Origin: Actinomycetota bacterium
GTDB taxonomy: Bacteria; Actinomycetota; Actinomycetes; Nanopelagicales; Nanopelagicaceae
Assembly: GCA_015660815.1 (NCBI GenBank)
Contig: JACSDF010000014.1
Location: 1 to 47,233 of the forward strand
Direction: 5' to 3'
Length of the DNA stretch: 47,233 nt
This document shows, piece after piece, positions 34,653 through 43,725 of this stretch. Positions within the stretch are counted from its first letter, which is position 1. The number at the start of each line of letters is the position of its first letter. The notes under the pieces are model-generated. The model did no database searches and was not told where the DNA came from. It was given only the letters and a program-made list of their open reading frames with translations. Made by a program: the position numbers and the translations under genes.

Positions 34653-36259
34653 GGCGCGTTACTCTCCAAAGCCGCGACGACATCGCGCACAGTCAACCAA
34701 GGTTGCGGAGACATCACCTTTGAAACTTGTGGCGCAAAAGCCGGAGATGAGAGCAAGACTTCAATAGTTGCGCCATCAGCGACGATATCGCCATCTGCGA
34801 TAAAAACTACTCGCGTGGCAAGTTCAGCGACTAACTCTACGTCGTGTGTGGCAAGAACGACCGTGCGATTAAAAACCGTTGCGAACTCTAAAAGAATACG
34901 AGTAAGAGATTTCTTTGCCTCGTAATCTAAACCACGGGTTGGTTCATCGAGAATAAGAATCTTTGGATTTGCTGAGAGAACAATACTAAGGGCCAAACCC
35001 AGACGTTGTCCTTCAGATAAATCACGCGGGTGTGCATCTAAAGCGATGCCTGGTACAAGTTGTGCCAATAAGGAATACGTTGCACCCGGTGCAACTTCAT
35101 TATCTCTATCGGCCTGTGCGCATTCTTGTGCCACGCTTTGGGCATACAAAAGATCACTTGGCTCTTGAGGAATGTATCCAATCGTCTCTCTTCTAACTTT
35201 GCTGTGTAGGTCTTTAGAATTTATTGAGTGAACATTCACAACTCCAGTTGCTCCATCACTTACTCCTGCAATTGATCGCAGAAGCGAACTCTTACCCGCA
35301 CCATTGCGCCCCATTACTGCAACGATTTCATTGTCGAAAATGGTTGCACTTACTTCATTAAGTGCAATTGTTGTTCCGTGAACAATGCTTAGCTTCTTAA
35401 TTTCAATGACGGGATTCACACTTACAGGATCATTGAGCGGTGAACTAAGTGGTGTGTTTGCACGCATACTTTCCGTCATTCGCCGCATATCTCTGACTGA
35501 CAACCCAACTTCTTCAAGGCCAAGGGCTCTGGCCAAGTGCACAATTGGTGGCGCGATGGAGGAGATTTTCATAATCTCTTCTGGTGTCCCGATAATCGAA
35601 TTACCGTCTCCATTAATATGAAGAATTCGATCGGCAAAACCAATAACGCGCTCTAACTTATGTTCTGCGATTATGACGGTAAGGCTCAAATCATGTACTA
35701 AGCGATGAAGAATCGAGAGAACCTCTTCGGCGGCAATAGGATCAAGTGCACTCGTTGGCTCATCCAACACCAAGACTTTAGGATGCAATACAAGGGCGCT
35801 AGCAATTGCTACACGTTGTTGTTCGCCACCACTCAAAGTTGCAATTGTCCGAGCACGGAGTGGAGCTAACGAGAGTAGATCCAAAACCTCTTCAACACGT
35901 TTGCGCATCGTCTCAGGCGCAAGGTTGAGCGCCTCCATTGAAAATGCCAACTCTTCTTCCACTGTGTCGGCCACGAAACCGTTGATTGGGTTTTGTCCGA
36001 CAATTCCGATGAGATGTGCCAAACCGCCTGGTTTTACTTCGCGCGTCGATAAACCATTGACACTGATGTCACCGGCAAGAATTCCTCCAGTGTGGTGGGG
36101 AACTAAACCATTTATCAATCGAAGCAATGATGATTTACCCGATCCAGTAGCTCCGATTACTAAAACTAACTCTCCTTCGGAGATTTCCAACGTCAGATTT
36201 TCAATCACTGTTTTAGTTGAGTTTGGATAAATGAGTGAGACATTAGAAAACGTAATCAC
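34649..36259 (-). CDS. ECF transporter ATPase, two fused ABC domains
   Basis: 536 residues holding two complete ABC modules, EcfA and EcfA' in one chain. Module 1: Walker A GATGSGKSS (36-44), signature LSGGEQQRVAIASAL, Walker B VLVLDEPTSALDP. Module 2: Walker A GRNGAGKSS, signature LSEGQRLGLALSIVL, Walker B ILILDEPTRGLD. It powers vitamin uptake together with the T and S proteins encoded on either side; both junctions are 4-base overlaps. The second signature (LSEGQ) deviates a little from LSGGQ. Confidence 0.94.
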   Translation of the reverse strand: MITFSNVSLIYPNSTKTVIENLTLEISEGELVLVIGATGSGKSSLLRLINGLVPHHTGGILAGDISVNGLSTREVKPGGLAHLIGIVGQNPINGFVADTVEEELAFSMEALNLAPETMRKRVEEVLDLLSLAPLRARTIATLSGGEQQRVAIASALVLHPKVLVLDEPTSALDPIAAEEVLSILHRLVHDLSLTVIIAEHKLERVIGFADRILHINGDGNSIIGTPEEIMKISSIAPPIVHLARALGLEEVGLSVRDMRRMTESMRANTPLSSPLNDPVSVNPVIEIKKLSIVHGTTIALNEVSATIFDNEIVAVMGRNGAGKSSLLRSIAGVSDGATGVVNVHSINSKDLHSKVRRETIGYIPQEPSDLLYAQSVAQECAQADRDNEVAPGATYSLLAQLVPGIALDAHPRDLSEGQRLGLALSIVLSANPKILILDEPTRGLDYEAKKSLTRILLEFATVFNRTVVLATHDVELVAELATRVVFIADGDIVADGATIEVLLSSPAFAPQVSKVMSPQPWLTVRDVVAALESNAP

Positions 36260-37002
36260 GATAACCCCATAACGATTAGGCCAGTTGCAACAATGGCCGT
36301 GTCAACAGATTTCCACGTAATAGGCCGGTACCTGCTGCGCTTACGACTGATTCCATATCCGCGAGAATCCATAGCGGCTGCTAAATCCAACGAGCGGGCA
36401 AGGGATTCTTCTAAAAGAGGAATCGCTACTCGACGATACGAGGCAAATCCCTTTGTACTCTGCCCGCGCAAGCGTTGCGCCATTCTTATTCTAGAAAAGC
36501 TGGTTACTAACTGAGGCAAGATTGTGGTCGAAATGACAACTGAGACCCCAAACTCATACATATAGACCGGAAGTACACGTAGTAGCCGATGAGGACTCGT
36601 CAGTGAGGCCGCGGCGCCAAAAATAACGATAATTGCGCAGATGATCAGACCCTCTGAAATCACTGATGAGAGCCTTTCTAGCGTCACAGCTCCACCGATT
36701 CGAACTCCCGGCATCCATGAGGGGAGTGGAATTCGAGGAAGTGTGAAAATCGTAGTTCCCGGTATTGGTATACCAATTGTTATCGCGATAAATGTTCGGA
36801 TCAATAAAATCCATGCAGCTAATTTCAAAGTCCAGGTAAAACTTTTACCCCATGGTGCATCTTCGCGAAAAACATAAACAATTACTCCGACAACACCCAC
36901 TGAAGCGATGGCAAAAATTGGCGCATTAATACGTGCAACGCTGATTGCAACGGCGAATGACCAAATCCACCACGTCAGTGGGTGAAGCGGGGCTTTTCTC
37001 AA
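36256..37002 (-). CDS. ECF transporter T component (EcfT/CbiQ family)
   Basis: 248 residues with about five membrane helices. RMAQRLRGQSTKGFASYRRVAIPLLEESLARSLDLAAAMDSRGYG includes the two coupling-helix motifs of EcfT proteins (A-x-R-x-R-G-like ARS...AMDSRGY) that contact the ATPase grooves. It is 9 bases downstream of the secreted-protein gene and overlaps the ATPase gene by 4 bases. The scaffold subunit of the vitamin transporter in the cytoplasmic membrane. Confidence 0.92.
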   Translation of the reverse strand: MRKAPLHPLTWWIWSFAVAISVARINAPIFAIASVGVVGVIVYVFREDAPWGKSFTWTLKLAAWILLIRTFIAITIGIPIPGTTIFTLPRIPLPSWMPGVRIGGAVTLERLSSVISEGLIICAIIVIFGAAASLTSPHRLLRVLPVYMYEFGVSVVISTTILPQLVTSFSRIRMAQRLRGQSTKGFASYRRVAIPLLEESLARSLDLAAAMDSRGYGISRKRSRYRPITWKSVDTAIVATGLIVMGLS

Positions 37003-37011
37003 TTGAGGTTT

Positions 37012-37545
37012 TTACTTCTTTACAGTTAAAGCTGCTGGCGTTGATATTTCAACACCACACTCTTTAGCTGGAAAGCCATTGAGCCCACAAATGAGACCTG
37101 AACTTGCAGCACGAATCTTTACCACTTGACCCAAAACGTCGATCCCTTGTGAATCTAGAGCGGTGCGTACACACCGTGTAATTGTCTTTGCAGGTTTTTC
37201 ACCTTTGGGTGCCCATGCTTTAGAACCGAACTCAATGACTAAAGCCACTCTCTTAGTATCTGGGTCGGCCATAGTTTTGCCACAGATCGCCTTGAAGTTA
37301 GGTTTAATTTTTGGTGGAACTGATGGAACATCATCGCTGCTAAAAACAAAGGACCACCCTTCGACAGCGCCATCGGCGACATCGACAGTTGGTCCAGTCA
37401 TTGCAGTGGTCCACATAGTTGCACCTGGGGCGGCTTGAAAATAGCCCCAGTAGCGCCAACCCTTAGTCGCACTGTGGGATGAGGGAGTTATAAAAACCGA
37501 TGTAGCCAGAATGAGTAGCGTGATAAGTAAAGCTTTGATTTTCAT
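37012..37545 (-). CDS. Secreted SCO2322-like protein of the ECF operon
   Basis: 177 residues. A signal peptide (MKIKALLITLLILATSVFITPSSHSA, cleavage near residue 26) leads to a mature domain starting KGWRYWGYFQAAPGATMWT. It has EGWSFVFSSDD, FKAICG, KRVALVIEFG, TRCVRTALD and SGLICGLNGFPAKECGVEIS. This order matches the actinobacterial SCO2322 family found with ECF operons. Four cysteines could form two disulfides outside the cell. It is the first gene after the riboswitch, with GAGAGG 10 bases before the ATG. A role as extracellular binding or processing partner for cobalamin uptake is inferred only from position. Confidence 0.82.
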   Translation of the reverse strand: MKIKALLITLLILATSVFITPSSHSATKGWRYWGYFQAAPGATMWTTAMTGPTVDVADGAVEGWSFVFSSDDVPSVPPKIKPNFKAICGKTMADPDTKRVALVIEFGSKAWAPKGEKPAKTITRCVRTALDSQGIDVLGQVVKIRAASSGLICGLNGFPAKECGVEISTPAALTVKK

Positions 37546-37628
37546 TGATGTGAAGCCTCTCGAATATGAAGAGTCTCACAGGGGTAGCACCGCATAAGAG
37601 TGCAGAAATCGCACCCAAAATAAGGACC

Positions 37629-37758
37629 ACACCCCGCAAACCTCGGCGGGTGTTTGTCTCGTACGTCTTTTCATTAGGTAATCCGACTTCGCGCTTGATG
37701 CATGCGCTTTACGGTTGCGGGTCAGCGTCGGAGTTTCACCGAACTTCCCCTAATGAGA
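37629..37758 (-). promoter_or_regulatory. Cobalamin riboswitch
   Basis: On the minus strand the conserved core appears in order: GGGGAAG, GGTGAAACTCC (37740-37730), GCTGACCCGCAACCGTAA (about 37727-37710) and AGTCGGATTACCT, matching the cobalamin aptamer consensus. The closing stem P1 pairs TCATTAGG with CCTAATGA (37756-37749 and 37678-37671, 8 perfect pairs). A hairpin follows (ACACCCGC with GCGGGGTGT, 37653-37629). Its loop contains GGTTT, complementary to AAACT of the aptamer loop L5, so it is the likely P13 kissing hairpin. The regulated genes are the secreted protein and ECF T-A-S operon. No clear U-tract follows, so translational control is more likely than termination. Confidence 0.93.
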
Positions 37759-37824
37759 AAACTATTAAGTTGTGGGTGAACCAAACCACATCGCCCTGGA
37801 GTTGGCAACTGGCCGCGCAGGACT

Positions 37825-37830
37825 TAAGGT
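37825..37830 (+). promoter_or_regulatory. Candidate -10 box, aldo/keto reductase gene (leaderless)
   Basis: TAAGGT, then 6 bases (cgcagt), then the ATG at 37837. Confidence 0.55.
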
Positions 37831-37836
37831 CGCAGT

Positions 37837-38838
37837 ATGGAATATCGTCGCCTTGGCAGTACCGGAATGTATGTCTCTGAAATCTCCTATGGAAACTGGA
37901 TAACTCACGGATCACAGGTTGAGGCAGAGGCGGCAATCAAATGCGTCAAAGCCGCACTCAATGAGGGGATCACAACATTTGATACCGCCGACGTGTATGC
38001 GGGCACTCGGGCCGAAGTAGTTTTAGGTAAGGCGTTAAAAGGCGTTCGCCGTGAATCCTATGAACTTTTCACAAAGGTATATTGGCCAACGGGTCCAGGC
38101 AAAAATGATCGCGGCTTATCGCGTAAACACATTATTGAATCATGTAACGCATCGCTGAAACGTTTACAGACCGACCACATCGATTTATACCAAATGCATC
38201 GTTTTGATTTTGAAACCCCACTTGAAGAATCGTTGAGCGCATTCGATGATTTAATCCGCGCGGGAAAAGTTCATTACATCGGTTTCTCTGAATGGACCGC
38301 CCCTCAGATTTCAGCGGCGCTCGAAATTCAAGATGCACTTGGCTATAACCGTTTTGTTTCTAGCCAACCTCAATACTCTGCGCTGTGGCGCGTTATTGAG
38401 GCCGAAGTTGTTCCACTCTCAATAAAAGAGGGGATAGGCCAGATTGTTTGGTCACCGATGGCTCAAGGCGTTCTCTCCGGAAAGTATGCAGCAGGCAAGA
38501 AAGCGCCAGCGGGTTCTCGCGCAACGGATAAAAAGAGTGGCGCTGGAATGATTTCGCGTTGGATGCGAGATGAAGTGCTAACCGCCGTTGCCAAGCTCGC
38601 ACCAGTTGCTAAAGAGGCTGGGATAACAATGTCTCAAATGGCTATCGCGTGGGTACTGCAAAATCCAAATGTTTCTTCAGCGATTATGGGCGCCACAAAA
38701 CCATCTCAGGTTAAGGAAAACGTTAAAGCATCTGGAGTGAAGTTAGATGCATCGACAATGAAAGCGATCGACAAAGCACTTGGCAAACTACCCGAGATGG
38801 ATCCGGCTCAGAATATAAGTCCAAATCCGCGCGCTTAG
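37837..38838 (+). CDS. Aldo/keto reductase (K+ channel beta-subunit-like)
   Basis: 333 residues, TIM-barrel AKR. The catalytic tetrad is visible: D49, Y54 (TFDTADVYAG), K80 (LFTKVYWPTG) and H121 (QMHRFD). WSPMAQGVLSGKYAAGKKAPAGSRA and SSAIMGATKPSQVKENVKASG bind NADPH. It resembles the AKR6/AKR14 branch (Kv-beta and YghZ-like proteins), which reduces small aldehydes. It is divergent from the B12 riboswitch operon and ends in a TTAG shared with the convergent DUF3043 gene. Confidence 0.93.
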   Translation: MEYRRLGSTGMYVSEISYGNWITHGSQVEAEAAIKCVKAALNEGITTFDTADVYAGTRAEVVLGKALKGVRRESYELFTKVYWPTGPGKNDRGLSRKHIIESCNASLKRLQTDHIDLYQMHRFDFETPLEESLSAFDDLIRAGKVHYIGFSEWTAPQISAALEIQDALGYNRFVSSQPQYSALWRVIEAEVVPLSIKEGIGQIVWSPMAQGVLSGKYAAGKKAPAGSRATDKKSGAGMISRWMRDEVLTAVAKLAPVAKEAGITMSQMAIAWVLQNPNVSSAIMGATKPSQVKENVKASGVKLDASTMKAIDKALGKLPEMDPAQNISPNPRA

Positions 38839-39365
38839 TTGAACTTATCTCCAACTTTGATTTGAGGGTGCGGCGCACGCAATCGTCGCATCTGTGTAGA
38901 TCGCAGCCAGGCATACATTCCGAGACCCTTAGTTGGGGAGTTCGGAAATTTCTCACCAATTATTCTTCGAATTCTTCGGCTGAGAAAAATGCCGTCGACA
39001 ACTGCAACCATCAGCACGCTATACATAATCGCAATTGCGCCAAATTGAACCGCCGGCTCAGGAATCAAGGTCAAAATCAGAACGATAAAAATAATGGGTA
39101 AAAAGTATTCCCCAATTGATCGACGGGCATCGACATAGTTTCGGACAAAGCGTCTTTCTGGACCCCGGTCGCGAGCTGGCATCGCATTTTCTTCTCCGCG
39201 CAGATATGCCGCACGCGATGTCATGCGGTCTTGGCGGCTCAGTAATTTGGCGGCACGTTTTTGATCTTTTGTTACGACTGGGGCCAGCGATGATGTGATG
39301 CGCTTCGCCTCTGAAACTTTACGTTTTGGCGTCGGACGGCCTTTGCCTGTGGGTTCTGTACTCAT
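38835..39365 (-). CDS. DUF3043 membrane protein
   Basis: 176 residues from ATG 39365 (MSTEPTGKGRPTPKRKVSEAKR); the frame upstream to 39437 is less likely. A long basic cytosolic region with RAAYLRGEENAMPARDRGPERRFVRNYVDARRSIGEYFLP precedes two hydrophobic helices (about 93-112 and 115-136), then FLSRRIRRIIGEKFPN and a basic end. This is the actinobacterial DUF3043 family near the cytochrome oxidase genes; function unknown. A TATAGT box lies 7 bases before the start. Confidence 0.9.
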   Translation of the reverse strand: MSTEPTGKGRPTPKRKVSEAKRITSSLAPVVTKDQKRAAKLLSRQDRMTSRAAYLRGEENAMPARDRGPERRFVRNYVDARRSIGEYFLPIIFIVLILTLIPEPAVQFGAIAIMYSVLMVAVVDGIFLSRRIRRIIGEKFPNSPTKGLGMYAWLRSTQMRRLRAPHPQIKVGDKFN

Positions 39366-39372
39366 AGCGCTA

Positions 39373-39378
39373 ACTATA
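39373..39378 (-). promoter_or_regulatory. Candidate -10 box, DUF3043 gene (leaderless)
   Basis: TATAGT on the minus strand, then 7 bases (tagcgct), then the ATG at 39365, supporting that internal start. Confidence 0.5.
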
Positions 39379-39457
39379 TTGGCTTTTTTAGCCGTTGCGT
39401 TCGCGGCGACAAGGGGGAGAAGGTAGGCTTGTCCCATCTAGTCCAAGGAGAGAATGA

Positions 39458-39814
39458 ATGAGCACTGAGACCCAAGCAGATTCCTTAACAACTGCAATTA
39501 GATTGACCGATGTCGCAGCCGTAAAAGTCGCTGCGCTATTGGCTCAAGAGGGCCGCGATGATTTGATGCTTCGCGTAGCCGTTCAACCTGGTGGCTGTTC
39601 TGGACTTCGCTATCAACTCTATTTTGATGATCGTAATCAAGATGGAGATGTCATCCATGAGTTCGGTGGAGTCAAAGTCATTATTGACAAGATGAGTGAT
39701 CCATATTTAATGGGTGCATCGATTGATTTTGTCGACACAATTGAAAAGCAGGGATTTACTATCGATAATCCCAATGCAGGTGGCTCATGCGCCTGCGGCG
39801 ATTCATTTAACTAA
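39458..39814 (+). CDS. A-type iron-sulfur carrier (HesB/IscA/ErpA family)
   Basis: 118 residues. The three conserved cysteines are C47 (PGGCSGLRY), C111 and C113 (GGSCACGDSF), which bind an Fe-S cluster for delivery to apoproteins. The product may serve the Rieske protein or LipA encoded in this window, which is an inference. Unlike many neighbours it has a clear ribosome site (AAGGAG, 7 bases before ATG) with a TAGGCT box further upstream (39424-39429). It corresponds to the HesB gene near the oxidase genes in mycobacteria. Confidence 0.94.
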   Translation: MSTETQADSLTTAIRLTDVAAVKVAALLAQEGRDDLMLRVAVQPGGCSGLRYQLYFDDRNQDGDVIHEFGGVKVIIDKMSDPYLMGASIDFVDTIEKQGFTIDNPNAGGSCACGDSFN

Positions 39815-39831
39815 TCTTTCCTAAAACGCTC

Positions 39832-39837
39832 TAGTAT
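39832..39837 (+). promoter_or_regulatory. Candidate -10 box, PfkB kinase gene (leaderless)
   Basis: TAGTAT, then 6 bases (cgcgac), then the ATG at 39844. Confidence 0.6.
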
Positions 39838-39843
39838 CGCGAC

Positions 39844-40818
39844 ATGAAAATTGGTGTAGCGGGCTCGGTGGGTCTTGATCATTTAATGAATTTTTCCGGA
39901 AAATTCACGGACTCATTTGTCGCTGGTTCGCTGGAGAAAATCTCACTATCTTTTTTAGTCGATAGTCTGGATGTTCGACGTGGCGGTTGCGCAGCCAACA
40001 TTGCATTTGGCATGGGAGTTCTTGGTCTTAATCCAGTTCTGATTGCCGCAGTCGGCAAAGATTGGCCAGATTATGAAGCCTGGCTATCGCGCCACGGAGT
40101 CGACACATCGCACGCCTTAGTATCTCAAACTCTTTTTACCGCCCACTTTATGGTGACGACCGATGACGACCTCAATCAAATCGCATCATTTTTTCCGGGC
40201 GCGATGAGTGAGGCGAGAAATATTGAGCTGGGTCCAATTATGGAAAAAGCCGGTCGCTTTGACATGCTTGTCATCTCACCCGATGATCCTGAGGCGATGT
40301 TGCGCCACTCAGAAACATGTCGCGAACTAGGTATTGCATTTGCCGCCGACCCATCACAGCAAATGGCGCGGATGAGTGGAGAGGATATAAAACTTCTCAT
40401 CGAAGGCGCTTCCTACCTTTTTATGAATGAGTATGAACTCGCCCTTGCCATGCAAAAGACGGGCTGGAGCGATGCCGAGATTTTGGAGCGCGTGAAGGTG
40501 CGGGTGATAACTCTTGGATCAAAGGGCGCAAAGGTTGAAACGGCCAATGGGGAATTTGTTCAGATCCATTGCCCCAAAGAAAACTCTAAGACCGATCCCA
40601 CCGGCGTCGGCGACTCCTTTAGATCAGGCTTTATAGCCGGGCTGGCTTGGGGTTTGAGCCACGAGCGATGTGCCCAACTCGGAGCCCTTATCGCTACATA
40701 TGTAATTGAAACAATGGGAACGCAGGAGTATCGATTTACAAGCGAAGAGTTTGTCGCCCGATTTGAAGAGGCCTATGGCCAAGCCGCGGCCGCCGAGATT
40801 TCTGCCCACATCAGATAA
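39844..40818 (+). CDS. PfkB-family carbohydrate/adenosine kinase
   Basis: 324 residues, ribokinase fold. VRRGGCAANIAFGMGVLGLNPVLIAAVGKDW is the N-terminal substrate-binding part. VITLGSKGAKVE, then DPTGVGDSFRSGFIAGLAWGL contains the anion hole and the catalytic aspartate (GVGDS). Position between HesB and ctaC corresponds to mycobacterial adenosine kinase AdoK (formerly cbhK), so adenosine is a good candidate substrate, though not decidable from motifs alone. Confidence 0.9.
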   Translation: MKIGVAGSVGLDHLMNFSGKFTDSFVAGSLEKISLSFLVDSLDVRRGGCAANIAFGMGVLGLNPVLIAAVGKDWPDYEAWLSRHGVDTSHALVSQTLFTAHFMVTTDDDLNQIASFFPGAMSEARNIELGPIMEKAGRFDMLVISPDDPEAMLRHSETCRELGIAFAADPSQQMARMSGEDIKLLIEGASYLFMNEYELALAMQKTGWSDAEILERVKVRVITLGSKGAKVETANGEFVQIHCPKENSKTDPTGVGDSFRSGFIAGLAWGLSHERCAQLGALIATYVIETMGTQEYRFTSEEFVARFEEAYGQAAAAEISAHIR

Positions 40819-40900
40819 GTAGCCTGTGCTCTTAGCCACAGTGCTCATAACCACATCGCCAAGATGGCTTTTGGGTACTTGGATATTGGCGCACGGCCTA

Positions 40901-40906
40901 TATCCT
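40901..40906 (+). promoter_or_regulatory. Candidate -10 box, ctaC operon (leaderless)
   Basis: TATCCT, then 7 bases (tgaccac), then the ATG at 40914. Confidence 0.45.
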
Positions 40907-40913
40907 TGACCAC

Positions 40914-41663
40914 ATGTCGCCACAGAAAATTAAGGCTCTGCGAACCTTTGCATTATTAATTCCAGCCCTATTTTTAACCGGTTGTTCCAAAGTTTCAGAG
41001 CTTGGTTTTCCAGAGGGTGTCACAAGTGTCAACGATGAGTCACTTTCGCTCTGGCAAGGTGCATGGATTGCCGCAGGTGTCGTTGGAATTATCACTCTCA
41101 TTTTGATTGTGTGGCCAGCGATTTTCCATCGGCCAAAAAAAGATAGCCCAGAGTTTCCAAAGCAGACCCAGTATCACATTCCTATCGAAATCCTTTATAC
41201 GATTATTCCTTTCATCATTGTTGCAGTGATGTTTTATTACACTGCAAAGAAGGAAACCGTCATTATGGCGAAAAGTGATTCCGTGATGCACCAAATCTCA
41301 GTGACCGGAGTGCAATGGGCATGGCAGTTTGCATATACCGACGCTGGGCCTTCGGCCGTTGTTACTGGAACTCCTGCTCAAAAATCAACGTTAGTAGTTC
41401 CATTGGGAGAACGTGTTAGATACACAATAATTTCAAATGATGTTGTTCATGGATTTTGGATACCAGCCTTCATGATTCAAATGCAAAATATTCCAGGAGT
41501 GACAAATCACTTGGAGTTCACGGCGAATAAATTAGGTGAGTATCCAGGGCGTTGCAATATTTTATGCGGACGCGCGCACTCTCAAATGCTATTTACAGTA
41601 AAAGTTGTTACACCTGCCGATTATCAGGCTTATCTTGAGACGTTAAAGGGGAGCCAAGCATGA
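40914..41663 (+). CDS. ctaC: Cytochrome c oxidase subunit II
   Basis: 249 residues. A lipoprotein-type signal ends LFLTGC (C24), then two helices (about 45-65 and 94-112). The periplasmic-side CuA domain has [10 protein letters not shown] (His ligand) and [14 protein letters not shown], providing the two Cys, His and Met of the binuclear copper centre. It receives electrons from the cytochrome bcc complex, since actinobacteria lack soluble cytochrome c. It overlaps ctaD by ATGA. Confidence 0.96.
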   Translation: MSPQKIKALRTFALLIPALFLTGCSKVSELGFPEGVTSVNDESLSLWQGAWIAAGVVGIITLILIVWPAIFHRPKKDSPEFPKQTQYHIPIEILYTIIPFIIVAVMFYYTAKKETVIMAKSDSVMHQISVTGVQWAWQFAYTDAGPSAVVTGTPAQKSTLVVPLGERVRYTIISNDVVHGFWIPAFMIQMQNIPGVTNHLEFTANKLGEYPGRCNILCGRAHSQMLFTVKVVTPADYQAYLETLKGSQA

Positions 41664-43315
41664 CCACATATGCACCAAACCCACCTGCTTTAGATGATGT
41701 AGTGGCACCACCCTCACCTAAAGGTAAGAACTTTGTTAAGTGGATAACCTCAACTGATCACAAAACAATCGGCTATCTATATTTGATGACATCTTTTGCA
41801 TGGTTCTTAATCGGTGGGGTTTTGGCCCTAGCACTTCGAAGCGAATTAGCTCGCCCAGGTATGCAGTTCTTGAGTTATGAGCAGTACAACCAAATCTTTA
41901 CTATGCACGGAACAATTATGCTTTTGATGTTCGCAACTCCACTCTTTGTGGGCTTTGCCAATGTGATTATGCCGCTGCAAATTGGAGCGGCCGACGTGGC
42001 TTTTCCGCGGTTAAATATGCTCTCTTACTGGCTCTACTTGTTCGGTGGCTTGATGGCCTTTGCAGGTTTCTTATCACCTGGAGGCGCGGCATCATTTGGT
42101 TGGACAGTCTATGTTCCACTCTCAAATGCAACGTATTCACCAGGTATTGGTGCAGATTTATGGCTCGTTGGTTTAGCTATCAGTGGCGTTGGAACAATTC
42201 TTGGTGGAGTTAACTTCATAACAACGATACTTACAATGCGCGCACCTGGCATGACGATGTTTCGTATGTCCATTTTTTCATGGAACGTGTTACTTACCTC
42301 AATTTTAGTTTTGCTCGCATTTCCACCTCTTGCTGCAGCGCTATTAGGGCTTGAATCCGATCGTTTATATGGAACACATCTCTTCGACCCCGCAAATGGC
42401 GGAGCTATGTTGTTCCAACACTTGTTCTGGTTCTTCGGCCATCCCGAGGTTTATATTTTGGCTCTGCCTTTCTTTGGTATTGCAACTGAGATTTTGCCGG
42501 TATTTAGCCGCAAACCGATCTTTGGTTACAAGGGTTTGATCGCAGCGACGATTGCGATCTCGGCGCTCTCAGTTTCAGTCTGGGCTCACCATATGTTTGC
42601 AACCGGTCAGGTTCTTCTTCCCTTCTTCTCCTTCATGACGTTCTTGATCGGCGTGCCGACTGGAGTTAAGTTCTTCAACTGGATCGGCACAATGTGGCGC
42701 GGCCACGTAACTTTTGAAACTCCGATGTTGTGGGTAATGGGCTTTCTCGTAACATTCCTATTTGGTGGGTTAACTGGAATTATCTTGGCTTCACCACCAC
42801 TAGATTTTGCCGTATCGGCTAGCTACTTCGTTGTTGCGCACTTCCATTACGTTCTCTTTGGCACAGTGGTCTTTGCGATGTTTGCAGGCTTCTATTTCTG
42901 GTGGCCAAAGATGACTGGCAAGATGCTCAATGAGAGACTCGGCAAAATCCACTTCTGGACGACTTTCGTGGGCTTCCACTTAACTTTCTTAATTCAACAC
43001 TGGCTAGGTATAAAGGGCTTCCCGCGACGTTATGCCGACTACCTTGCAACCGATGGCTTCACATTTATGAATACGGTTTCAACCGTCGGTTCATTCCTTC
43101 TCGCCTTTTCCATGATTCCATTTATGATCAATATTTGGATTACACGTAAATCACCAATGGTCGGTGTCGATGATCCTTGGGGTTATGGGGCCTCCCTAGA
43201 GTGGGCAACTTCTTGCCCACCTCCACGCCATAACTTTTTAACGATGCCACGTATATCTAGTGAGCGACCTGCATTTGATCTCCATTATCCGCACATTAAG
43301 ACAGAGGGGCACTAA
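41660..43315 (+). CDS. ctaD: Cytochrome c oxidase subunit I
   Basis: 551 residues with 12 membrane helices. Haem and copper ligands are visible: [12 protein letters not shown] (low-spin haem a), [14 protein letters not shown] (CuB His and the cross-linked Tyr), WAHHMFATG (CuB His pair) and [15 protein letters not shown] (haem a3/a His). It is the catalytic subunit of the aa3-type oxidase reducing O2 to water while pumping protons. The HPEVY sequence with the K-channel region indicates an A-type proton-pumping enzyme. Confidence 0.98.
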   Translation: MTTYAPNPPALDDVVAPPSPKGKNFVKWITSTDHKTIGYLYLMTSFAWFLIGGVLALALRSELARPGMQFLSYEQYNQIFTMHGTIMLLMFATPLFVGFANVIMPLQIGAADVAFPRLNMLSYWLYLFGGLMAFAGFLSPGGAASFGWTVYVPLSNATYSPGIGADLWLVGLAISGVGTILGGVNFITTILTMRAPGMTMFRMSIFSWNVLLTSILVLLAFPPLAAALLGLESDRLYGTHLFDPANGGAMLFQHLFWFFGHPEVYILALPFFGIATEILPVFSRKPIFGYKGLIAATIAISALSVSVWAHHMFATGQVLLPFFSFMTFLIGVPTGVKFFNWIGTMWRGHVTFETPMLWVMGFLVTFLFGGLTGIILASPPLDFAVSASYFVVAHFHYVLFGTVVFAMFAGFYFWWPKMTGKMLNERLGKIHFWTTFVGFHLTFLIQHWLGIKGFPRRYADYLATDGFTFMNTVSTVGSFLLAFSMIPFMINIWITRKSPMVGVDDPWGYGASLEWATSCPPPRHNFLTMPRISSERPAFDLHYPHIKTEGH

Positions 43316-43320
43316 CTTTC

Positions 43321-43725
43321 ATGAAGGTTAATTGGCAGTTATTTACCGGATTAGCGGTCTTCTATGTGATCATGACCGTTATTTATTGGTACGTCGGTGG
43401 CGAACCCGTTGGAATCGGTGGGATGCTCTTGGCGGCCGGACTTGCAGGCATGGTGGGTTTCTATGTGTGGTTTACGCAAAAACGAATCGGTGTAACTCTT
43501 CCTGAGGATAATTTAACGGCCGAAATCGCTGATGGCGCGGGCGAGCTCGGCTTCTACAGCCCGCACTCTTGGTGGCCATTACCTGTTGCTTTAAGTTCAT
43601 GCACTATGGGTCTCGGACTGATCATTGGTTGGTGGCTCACGCTCATCGGTATCGGAGCACTAATTATTTCGGTAATTGGAATGGTGACTGAATACGAAAA
43701 ACCAATTCAAAGCGCTTCTCACTAA
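43321..43725 (+). CDS. ctaF: Cytochrome c oxidase subunit IV (actinobacterial CtaF)
   Basis: 134 residues with four hydrophobic helices (about 6-24, 32-50, 80-93, 97-118). The segment GAGELGFYSPHSWWPLPVALS is typical of the actinobacterial CtaF subunit, which stabilises the bcc-aa3 supercomplex. It starts 5 bases after ctaD. The stop codon overlaps the -10-like TAACCT before the DMT transporter gene. ctaE (subunit III) is not in the window; in relatives it lies upstream of qcrC, which would be just beyond the right edge. Confidence 0.92.
   Translation: MKVNWQLFTGLAVFYVIMTVIYWYVGGEPVGIGGMLLAAGLAGMVGFYVWFTQKRIGVTLPEDNLTAEIADGAGELGFYSPHSWWPLPVALSSCTMGLGLIIGWWLTLIGIGALIISVIGMVTEYEKPIQSASH

Noticed and set aside
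37629-37653. Classical intrinsic terminator downstream of the B12 aptamer
   Set aside because: The stem is good but has no proper U-tract after it, and its loop pairs with L5, so it is better read as the P13 kissing hairpin.
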